Source of the DNA: Hyphomicrobiales bacterium
GTDB taxonomy: Bacteria; Pseudomonadota; Alphaproteobacteria; Rhizobiales; Xanthobacteraceae
DNA: 64,000 nucleotides
Assembly (NCBI GenBank): GCA_003135415.1
Contig: PLBP01000035.1
Span: 90,379-154,378, forward strand
Direction of reading: 5' to 3'
In this document: positions 55,532 through 62,033 of the stretch, piece by piece
Position numbering within the stretch: position 1 is the first letter of the stretch
Layout: each line of letters begins with the position of its first letter
Made by a program: the position numbers and the translations under genes
Notes under the pieces: generated by a model
Told to the model about the DNA's origin: nothing
Databases searched by the model: none
Seen by the model: the letters and a program-made list of their open reading frames with translations, nothing else

Positions 55532-56941
55532 TTAGCCCTGCGCCGCGCGGGATTCGCTCTGGGTCGCGACTTCGGCGGCCTTGGCGAGCAGCTCGGCATA
55601 GCGCCGGCCGAATATCTTGCTCGAAAAGCGGACCGCGGCGTCCAATTGCGAGAGCCGGAAGGGGCGATCCTCGGGCGAAGAGTGGCGGACGGAATCGAGG
55701 AGCGCCTGCGTTGCAGTGTCGAGGCACGTCTCCAGTTCCGAAGTCACGCGTAAGGTAATTTCGTTGACTGCGACCTCCGCAGCATACATGCGGCAGGCCC
55801 GAAGCACTTCGAGCGCGGCTTCGATATCGGCGACCGCGTGCGTATCGATAATGGAGCCCAAACCGATCTCTGCTTTCGGGTGCGGCCGCAGGAGACGGCG
55901 AACCTGACCGGGCAGACCGTCGATTCTCGATCGCAATAACGCGGCCGTGTCGGCGCGCATTTGCGCGATCCGCTTTGCCCAGCGCGTGTCGTCGGACATG
56001 TTGATTTCGGTTGCCAATCCGCGAGCGAGGTCGTGAAAGCGCTTGATGCCGACGCAGATCTCCGGGATGGAATTCGCCCGCATGTCGAGCGCGAGACGAA
56101 CGGACGCGCGCGTCATCTCGTCAACGATCAGGTCGATGGCGAAGGCGAACGGCGTTTCCGCGATCTTCTTCGCGGAGTCGGTCTCCATGCTCGCAACTGC
56201 AAGCCGCAGAAGATGAATGGGTGCGGCCACTCGCGAGAATAAAACAACGAGGGCATAGGCGAAGACATCGGGCCGCTTGAGCGCGGGATGCTCGAACAGC
56301 GTACGCGTCGAATCGAGTTCGGCATCCGCCAGATTCTTGATTTGCTCGGGCAGGCGCGACGAGAGTTCTTTCAGTGTTCCACGGACGCGAAATATCGCCG
56401 CGATTTCCAACAGCGCTTCGAGAACGCGCTCGCCGCCGAGTTGCGAGACCAGTTTTTGCCGGCCCTTGTTATTGTCCACAATGGCCGCAAGCGCTTTTTC
56501 AATGGCTGCAAGCGATTGAGTCTGAAAATCGTGGATCAGCCGATCGGCCCTGACCGTATCTCCAGCGGTGAGCGCGGCCCTGGTGTCGCGGAGCAGGATT
56601 TGCGTTTCCATGGGCAAGAGGTCGCGCTCGAGCCACGTCCAAATCCGCGGCAGGGATGCGCGGGCGATGCGGCCCGCGGTCCGCTCCGGAATTTCCTCGT
56701 CGACGAGAAAAGGTTCGATCGGGAGAAAAAACGCCGATCGGGGGCATCGAGCCGCTCGCTCGTGTAGTTCGAGGTGCGTTGCTCTTTGCGCAATTCATCG
56801 AGAATGAGGTCAAGGCCCGGGCAATTGCTCGCCCGATAGCGCGCCGCGCTCGAGCTCGCGCAGAAGAAGCGCGCGCGCCTGCGGCGAAATTTCTCGAAGA
56901 TATTGCCGCAGCCGCTCGACCGGCGAAGATCCGCCGCTCAT
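55532..56941 (-). pseudogene. Conserved rhizobial hypothetical protein with two compensating frameshifts
   Basis: From ATG 56941 the frame reads MSGGSSPVERLRQYLRE and LLLRELERGALSGEQLPG, then hits a TGA at 56810-56812. Skipping one base there continues as LDLILDELRKEQRTS. At the A6 run 56726-56731 the frame must shift back, giving LPIEPFLVDEEIPERT and the long frame (MPMETQILLRDTRAALTAGD ...) to 55532. First and last frames are the same, so the two indels cancel. Restored length is about 469 residues, mostly helical, without signal or membrane segments. It matches a conserved rhizobial protein of unknown function as I recall it. If the breaks are real, translation may restart at ATG 56617. 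Confidence 0.7.
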
Positions 56942-57039
56942 CCCTGTCCCCTGACCAGTGCAATCCACCCGCGCGAGGAAGATAGGGCGTGCGGCGTTAA
57001 GAGATCGTTTAGGTTTGCAGGCCCCGCGCCGGTCTCAAC

Positions 57040-57507
57040 TCAGCTGATCGGGGTCCAGGTACCGTCGGGATTGCGGCAGGCGACGCCGCGGGCATTTTGC
57101 GGCTGACCCTGAATATAAATCGTGTGGGTATATTCGCGGCAGCGCTCGTAGTCACCTTGCGGATAGGCGGGCCCGGCGACGATGGTTCCGTAGGCGCCGT
57201 GCTCACCGCGCCAGCTGACGGGCGCGCCAGGGCCACCATATTCGAGCGCCTGCATTTCCGCCATGTAGGCACGCCTGCGATCTTCCGCGTCCAAGGCGTT
57301 GCCGATCGAGCCGCCGACGATGCCGCCGATGACGGCGCCGGCGATGACCGAGCCCGGTCTGCGGCCTGTTGCAGCACCAATCAAACCGCCGGCTAACGTG
57401 CCGGTTGCAATGCCGGCGCCGGTCTTGGGGCCGGGTTCTTCGGCGCAGCTCGCTAAAGCAAGCGCAAGCACGGCCAGGATGATCGATTGTTTTGTCAGCG
57501 CCCGCAC
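57040..57507 (-). CDS. Glycine-zipper surface lipoprotein
   Basis: The 155-residue product starts at GTG 57507 behind GGGAT. The signal peptide ends in a lipobox (LALALASC). Gly/Ala-rich repeats GTLAGGLIGAATG and AGAVIGGIVGGSIGNALD form a glycine zipper, the type found in 17-kDa antigen/RT0821-like surface proteins. The C-terminal part has two cysteines (YERCREYTHTIYIQGQP and RGVACRNPDGTWTPI) and resembles the conserved tail of that family. It should be an outer-membrane-associated lipoprotein. It lies downstream of a two-component pair on the same strand, but about 95 bases apart. Confidence 0.8.
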   Translation of the reverse strand: MRALTKQSIILAVLALALASCAEEPGPKTGAGIATGTLAGGLIGAATGRRPGSVIAGAVIGGIVGGSIGNALDAEDRRRAYMAEMQALEYGGPGAPVSWRGEHGAYGTIVAGPAYPQGDYERCREYTHTIYIQGQPQNARGVACRNPDGTWTPIS

Positions 57508-57602
57508 GTAGATCCCTTTTCCGCGTTCCGCCAAAACAGAACGCTTCCTCGTCCACGCGATACGTGCCGATGATTGGGGCGAAAGCTAGGCCCCCTCGCG
57601 CT

Positions 57603-58976
57603 TCAGGCGGCGGGCAATACGAGTTCGGCGCGGAGCCCCCCGATCGGCGCGTTGCCGAGCACGAGTTTGCCGCCATAGAGCATCGCGAGATCCGCGACGA
57701 TGGAAAGGCCGAGGCCGGAGCCCGGCTTGTTCTCATCTAACTTGCGTCCGCGACTCGGAACCTGCTCGCGCGCCTCGGCCGACAATCCAGGCCCGTCATC
57801 GTCGATCAGAACGTGGAAGAAGGCGCGATCGGCGGGATTGGCCGGATGCTTGGCAAACACCTGGATTTCGACGCGCGAGTTCGCCCACTTGCAAGCGTTG
57901 TCGACGAGATTGCCGAGCATCTCCTCGAAATCCTGGCTCTCGCCGTGAAACTTCACGTCCTCGATTCCCCGCGTCTCGATCGTGAGCTGACGGTCATGAT
58001 GAATTTTCGACATCGTGCGCGCGAGCCGCTCGACGGCGGGCGGCACTTCGCTCACGGTTCCCACCACCGCGACGCGCGCGGCGAGCCGCGCCCGCTCGAG
58101 ATGGTGCTGGACCTGCTCGCGCATGACCGAGACCTGCTCGCGCACCTTATCGGCGCCGGGATCGTTCCGGCCCGCCGCCTCGTTGAGCAGAACCGAAAGC
58201 GGCGTCTTCAGCGCATGCGCGAGGTTGCCGACATGCATGCGCGCACGATCGACGATTTCGCGATTGGATTCCAACAGCGCATTCACTTCGCGCGCGAGCG
58301 GAGCGATTTCTTCCGGAAACTTGCCTTCGAGCTTTTCGGCGCGGCCCGAGCGAACGGCGGCGAGCGCTTCGGATATGCGGGTAAGCGGACGGAGGCCAAA
58401 GCGAACCTGAAACCATACGGTCAGCACGAAGGCGATGCCGAGCAAGGCGAGAGCAAAAAATAGAGCGTCGTTGAAGTCTTCGCTGTCGTCGTCGATCTCA
58501 TAGGCGTCACCCGCGACCGCCACGAGGTAGCGGCCGTCCTCGCCGAGATCGACGATGCGCTCGACCAAGCGCAGACGCTGTCCCTCGGGTCCGTCGACAT
58601 AGCCCTCGCGGAAACCGCCGAGACCCTCGACGATATTTGCATCCGAGAGAATGGGCAGGCCGCCTTCGGGTACGGAGCGTGACGTTTTTACTTCGACTTT
58701 ATCGCCGCCGAGGCGGATGATCTGCCAATACCAGCCCGAGAGCGGCTGCTCGAACAAAGGCTCGCCGAGCGCGGAGGGCTCGGGCAACGCGCCCTTGGAC
58801 GTCAGCGCTACATCGGCCACGATCGTTTTGAGATAGACGTTCAGCCGCCGGTCGAAGGAGCGCTCCAGCGAGCCGCGATAAAGCGTCGAAAGCAAAAGGC
58901 CGACGGTAATCAGGATCGCGGCACTGACCGCGGTCGCCGTAATAAAGAGCCGCTGTGCGAGGGAGTTAACGTGCAT
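57603..58976 (-). CDS. Sensor histidine kinase, PhoQ/FeuQ-like
   Basis: The 457-residue protein has membrane helices at 10-32 and 170-190 around a periplasmic domain of about 135 residues. A HAMP region, HisKA with H254 in GNLAHALKTPLSVLLNEAAG and an ATPase with NLVDNACKWA, DDDGPGLSAEAREQ and GLGLSIVADLAMLYGG follow. HALKTPL in place of HELRTPL is typical of PhoQ-type kinases. The periplasmic domain ends in an acidic cluster (EIDDDSEDFND, 160-170) next to the second helix. Its start overlaps the response regulator gene by 11 bases. Function in osmotic or divalent-cation sensing is inferred from resemblance. Confidence 0.9.
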   Translation of the reverse strand: MHVNSLAQRLFITATAVSAAILITVGLLLSTLYRGSLERSFDRRLNVYLKTIVADVALTSKGALPEPSALGEPLFEQPLSGWYWQIIRLGGDKVEVKTSRSVPEGGLPILSDANIVEGLGGFREGYVDGPEGQRLRLVERIVDLGEDGRYLVAVAGDAYEIDDDSEDFNDALFFALALLGIAFVLTVWFQVRFGLRPLTRISEALAAVRSGRAEKLEGKFPEEIAPLAREVNALLESNREIVDRARMHVGNLAHALKTPLSVLLNEAAGRNDPGADKVREQVSVMREQVQHHLERARLAARVAVVGTVSEVPPAVERLARTMSKIHHDRQLTIETRGIEDVKFHGESQDFEEMLGNLVDNACKWANSRVEIQVFAKHPANPADRAFFHVLIDDDGPGLSAEAREQVPSRGRKLDENKPGSGLGLSIVADLAMLYGGKLVLGNAPIGGLRAELVLPAA

Positions 58977-59637
58977 TCGGCGGCGGGTTGAGGAGATAGC
59001 CAAGACCGCGAACGGTCTGGATCAGATCGACGCCGAGTTTTTTCCGCAAACGGCCGACGAAGACTTCGATGGTGTTGGAATCGCGATCGAAATCCTGATC
59101 GTAGAGATGCTCGACGAGTTCGGTGCGGGAAACAACCCGCCCCATGTGATGCATGAGGTAAGCGAGCAGCCGGTATTCGTGCGAGGTGAGGCGGATCGGA
59201 TTTCCGTCGACGGAAACGCGGCCCGAGCGCGTATCGAGCCGGATCGGGCCGCAGCTCAATTCGCTGGTGGCGTGCCCACTGGCGCGGCGGAGCAACGCGC
59301 GGAGCCGCGCGAGCACTTCTTCCATGTGGAAGGGTTTCGGTACGTAATCGTCGGCGCCGACGTCGAAGCCTTGCACCTTGTCGGACCAGCGGTCGCGCGC
59401 GGTGAGCACGATGACCGGCATTTTCTTGCCCGAGCGGCGCCAGGACTCCAGCACCGAAATGCCGTCCATTTTGGGGAGGCCGAGATCGAGGACGACCGCG
59501 TCGTAGGGCTCGCTCTCGCCGAGAAAATGCCCTTCCTCGCCGTCGAAGGCGCGATCGACGGCATAGCCCGCATCGGTCAACGCCGCGCAAAGTTGGCGAT
59601 TGAGATCGGGATCATCCTCGACGACCAGAAGGCGCAT
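58966..59637 (-). CDS. OmpR-family response regulator, PhoP/FeuP-like
   Basis: The 223-residue protein has a receiver with D51 in VVLDLGLPKMDGISVL and Lys in DYVPKPFHMEEVLARLRALLRR, then a winged helix with LTSHEYRLLAYLMHHMGRVVSR (quoted in part), LVEHLYDQDFDRDSNTIEVF and GRLRKKLGVDLIQTVRGLGY. The LYDQDFDRDSNTIEVF stretch is strongly conserved in alphaproteobacterial PhoP/FeuP-type regulators. It pairs with the kinase gene just downstream. FeuP in rhizobia controls osmoadaptation and glucan export; whether this orthologue does so is not visible here. Confidence 0.92.
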   Translation of the reverse strand: MRLLVVEDDPDLNRQLCAALTDAGYAVDRAFDGEEGHFLGESEPYDAVVLDLGLPKMDGISVLESWRRSGKKMPVIVLTARDRWSDKVQGFDVGADDYVPKPFHMEEVLARLRALLRRASGHATSELSCGPIRLDTRSGRVSVDGNPIRLTSHEYRLLAYLMHHMGRVVSRTELVEHLYDQDFDRDSNTIEVFVGRLRKKLGVDLIQTVRGLGYLLNPPPNAR

Positions 59638-59745
59638 GGGTTGAGAATACTCCCCGACTCGGGCGGCAGTGTGCCAGCTTGCCCACGGGCTGTCAGCTTA
59701 ACGAGCCAAGTGCGGCTGAATAAAGTAAACGGGGGTTCGCCTCCT

Positions 59746-59827
59746 CGTCATGCCCGCGCTTGTCGCGGGCATCCACGCCTTCCTTTGTAGCTAAGACGTG
59801 GATGGCCGGGACAGGCCCGGCCATGAC
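59746..59827. repeat. Palindromic repeat element, copy 1
   Basis: The element begins CGTCATGCCCGCGCTTGTCG, has a central ATCCACGCCTTCC.. GACGTGGAT inverted pair and ends with the mirrored GGCCGGGACAGGCCCGGCCATGAC (in part). Ends and centre are inverted, so the whole can fold on itself. A close copy is at 60700-60782. Such CGTCATGCCCG elements are common between rhizobial genes. Confidence 0.75.
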
Positions 59828-59880
59828 AGAATCATTGACAGCGCGCGCGGCCGACTGCACCCCTTTTCCGCGGAGGGAAA

Positions 59881-60618
59881 ATGCATCGATATCTCGTTGG
59901 TTCGTTCGTGTTGGCCTGGGCGGGGCTCGCGCCCGCGCATGCCATCAATGGCGGCAAGAACGCGCCGGCCGAGATCGCGGCGCAGACGGTGCAGATCGTA
60001 TCGACGCGCGGCTCATTTTGCTCGGCGGCGGTGATCGCCCGCGACTTGCTGCTCACCGCCGGTCATTGCGTGCAGCCGAAGGCGAGCTATGCGATTTCGA
60101 TCGACGGGATCCTGGGCCCGCGCGTCGTGCAAGTCGCGCGCGTCGTGCTGCATCCGAACTACGACCCGCACCAATTCGAGACGCGTAAGCCCTCACCGGA
60201 TATGGCGATCCTCAAAATTTCCGAGCCGCTGCCTGCGCGCTTTCATCCGGCAAGGCTCGCGACCGATCGCACACTGCCGAAACCGGGCGATGCTTTCACG
60301 CTCGCGGGCTACGGCTTCAGCGTCGACGGCGATCTCGACTCGATGGGAAAGGTGCGCACGGTGAGCTTACCCACGGTCGGAATTACGGGCGGCATCATGG
60401 TGCGTCTGTCGGCTGGCAACGGCAGCTCGGCCGGCGCATGCACCGGCGATTCCGGCGGCCCGGCCTTTCGCGGCGACGTGCTCACTGCCGTGATTGGCTG
60501 GATCAACACGCCGGAGGGCCGCAACTGCGGCTCGGTCACGGGCGCGACGCTGGTGGCACTTCAGCGCGACTGGATCGTTTCGACCGCGCGCGCGCTGGGT
60601 GCGACGATCAGGGAGTAG
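59881..60618 (+). CDS. Secreted trypsin-like serine protease (S1 family)
   Basis: The 245-residue protein has a signal peptide (MHRYLVGSFVLAWAGLAPAHA) and, right after, INGGKNAPAE in place of the classic IVGG activation site. The catalytic triad is visible: H62 in LLTAGHC, D107 in PSPDMAILKI and S191 in CTGDSGGPAF. Cysteines C47/C63 can form the usual His-loop disulfide, and C187 pairs with a later Cys (GRNCGSVTG). It would act in the periplasm or outside the cell. The activation sequence next to the signal cut means it could be active on export without a long pro-region. It stands alone, with repeat copies on both sides. Confidence 0.88.
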   Translation: MHRYLVGSFVLAWAGLAPAHAINGGKNAPAEIAAQTVQIVSTRGSFCSAAVIARDLLLTAGHCVQPKASYAISIDGILGPRVVQVARVVLHPNYDPHQFETRKPSPDMAILKISEPLPARFHPARLATDRTLPKPGDAFTLAGYGFSVDGDLDSMGKVRTVSLPTVGITGGIMVRLSAGNGSSAGACTGDSGGPAFRGDVLTAVIGWINTPEGRNCGSVTGATLVALQRDWIVSTARALGATIRE

Positions 60619-60630
60619 ACTCCCCTTCCC

Positions 60631-60660
60631 TGTCATTGCCGGACTTGACCCGGCAATCCA
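60631..60660. repeat. Short palindromic repeat (half element)
   Basis: TTGCCGG and CCGGCAA (7-bp perfect arms, 60636-60656) surround ACTTGAC, within TGTCATTGCCGGACTTGACC. This is the small form of the same CGTCATTGCCGG-type repeat. It starts 12 bases after the protease stop and may also act as a transcript end, though no T-run follows directly. Confidence 0.6.
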
Positions 60661-60699
60661 TGCAGCTTTGCCACGCATTTTATTAGTTCAACTTTTTTT

Positions 60700-60782
60700 C
60701 GTCATGCCCGGCCTCGTGCCGTGCATCTACGCCTTCCTTCGCCGCAAAGACGTGGATAGCCGGGTCAAGCCCGGCCATGACG
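60700..60782. repeat. Palindromic repeat element, copy 2
   Basis: This is nearly the same as the copy at 59746-59827: CGTCATGCCCGGCCTCGTGC at the left, TCTACGCCTTCCTTC.. GACGTGGAT in the centre and GGGTCAAGCCCGGCCATGAC at the right. The left arm differs from the right arm by a few bases. A TTTTTTT run lies directly before it. The two copies flank the S1 protease gene. Confidence 0.75.
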
Positions 60783-60788
60783 GAGCAA

Positions 60789-61277
60789 TTATCCGCCGCG
60801 CCGCCGCTTGCGCCGCTTCGCCTTCGGCTCCCGCAACGGCCAGTCGACCACGTGCTCTTCGTATTCCTTGCGCGGCACTTCGCGCTCGCGCGCGCCGACG
60901 CGGCCGCGCACGGAGACGCCGGCCGTGTGCACGGTTTCCGGATCGCCGGAGACGAGCGGATGCCACCAAGCGAGCCCGCGCCCCTCGGCGAGGCGGCGAT
61001 AGGCGCAGGAGTGCGGCAGCCAACCGTACTCAGTGGCGCGCTTGGGCGTGAGCTTGAGGCAATCGCGCACACGCTTCATGCGGTTTGCATAATCGGTGCA
61101 CCGACAAGCTTGGCAATCGAGAAGCCGGCAGGCGATGTTGGTGTAGTAGATACGGCCCGTGTTCTCGTCTTCAAGCTTCATCAGGCAGCAGCGCCCGCAG
61201 CCGTCGCAGAGCGATTCCCATTCGCCGCGGGTCATCGCGGAGAGGGGTTTGGTTTCCCAGAAATGATTTTGGTTCAC
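60789..61277 (-). CDS. YcgN/UPF0260 cysteine-cluster protein
   Basis: The 162-residue protein carries the conserved zinc/iron-type cysteine cluster: [18 protein letters not shown], then [20 protein letters not shown] and [10 protein letters not shown], with [25 protein letters not shown] (in part). These are the UPF0260 signatures. The start is GTG 61277 ([18 protein letters not shown]), matching other members; a downstream ATG at 61235 would cut a conserved segment. The C-terminus is very basic ([11 protein letters not shown]). Function of the family is not established. It is downstream of the small regulator module on the same strand. Confidence 0.88.
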   Translation of the reverse strand: MNQNHFWETKPLSAMTRGEWESLCDGCGRCCLMKLEDENTGRIYYTNIACRLLDCQACRCTDYANRMKRVRDCLKLTPKRATEYGWLPHSCAYRRLAEGRGLAWWHPLVSGDPETVHTAGVSVRGRVGAREREVPRKEYEEHVVDWPLREPKAKRRKRRRGG

Positions 61278-61291
61278 GGGAAAAAGAGACC

Positions 61292-61638
61292 TCAGCGTGT
61301 CCGCGCGGACCGGCGCTTATCGGCTTTTGCATCTTCATCGAGTTCGATCGCGACCGTGCCCTCGGGAAAGCGTGCATTGATTTCCAGTTCACCGCCGAGC
61401 GCGCGCACATAGCGGCACAGGTTGCTCACATACATATCCGGCCGCTGTTCGAGCTTGGCAACGGCCGGCTGGCCAACAGCGAGCTTTTTGGCGAGCACCT
61501 GCTGCGAAACTGCGCGGGCCTTCCGCATTTTGGGTAACGGCATCGAGGCTTCGAGCACGGCAATCTTATGCGCGACCCGCGCCTTGCGGGCGGGCGACAG
61601 GCCTTAGTGAGTTCGCGAAACGGGCGGTGGCCGGGCAT
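61292..61638 (-). pseudogene. XRE-family antitoxin-like regulator with a one-base frameshift
   Basis: From ATG 61638 the frame reads MPGHRPFRELTK and then turns to nonsense. One base is missing near 61600-61604: AAGGCCTG where AAGGGCCTG would continue the frame. The next frame gives LSPARKARVAHKIAVLEASM, then PLPKMRKARAVSQQVLAKKL, AVGQPAVAKLEQRPDMYVSN, LCRYVRALGGELEINARFPEG. This is the plan of HigA-like XRE proteins: N-terminal helix, helix-turn-helix (KMRKARAVSQQVLAKKL..QPAVAKLE), and a short sheet. Restored length is about 115 residues. The downstream frame alone (from 61558) would still make the DNA-binding part. A 55-residue gene precedes it. Confidence 0.75.
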
Positions 61639-61644
61639 TAGGGT

Positions 61645-61812
61645 TCAGTCCTTTTTCAGCAAGCCTTCGCGGCGGAGTTCTTCGAGATATTCGTCGTAGA
61701 GTTTGTCAGCGAGCGGAACCATGCGCTCTTCTTGCGTGAGCCCCTTTTGCTCGCGCAATGAGCGTATCTGAGCCCCTATGGCTCTTAGAGCCTCTTCTTG
61801 TTCTTGTTTCAC
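61645..61812 (-). CDS. Small protein upstream of the XRE gene, helix-turn-helix-like start
   Basis: This short frame encodes 55 residues from a GTG at 61812 (GGGGT lies eight bases before it); a TTG just before is possible. The product is charged and helical: ALRAIGAQIRSLREQKGLTQ EE (first half, resembling the beginning of an XRE helix-turn-helix), then RMVPLADKLYDEYLEELRRE. It ends in LLKKD. Its stop is 6 bases before the XRE start, so the two are co-transcribed. It may be a truncated regulator or a partner of the XRE protein. No toxin domain is recognised. Confidence 0.5.
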   Translation of the reverse strand: MKQEQEEALRAIGAQIRSLREQKGLTQEERMVPLADKLYDEYLEELRREGLLKKD

Positions 61813-62033
61813 CAAAAGACCCCAAAAATTACCTGCCGATAACTAGCAAAATCGGCTCGCCTACACAGCGTTGAATGCAAGCTTGCCGGCGAATAATGAC
61901 CCTTGCCCTCCCCCCTCATTTCAGGCCATTTCTTTCATCCCGCGCCGCAATAGCGCGGGCAAATCGCCCCCTTCGCCCTAGATTCGCCTGCTAAATTCGG
62001 CGGCATAGCCGCTTCCGTCCGAGGTCCCTGCCC

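Noticed and set aside
61645..61812. The 55-residue gene as a classical HigB/RelE toxin
   Set aside because: It is too short and shows none of the RelE-fold motifs; its first half looks more like part of a helix-turn-helix domain.
61939..61959. Hairpin CCCGCGC/GCGCGGG upstream of the PBP1A gene
   Set aside because: The 7-bp stem is perfect but has no T-run, and in DNA this GC-rich such stems are expected by chance.
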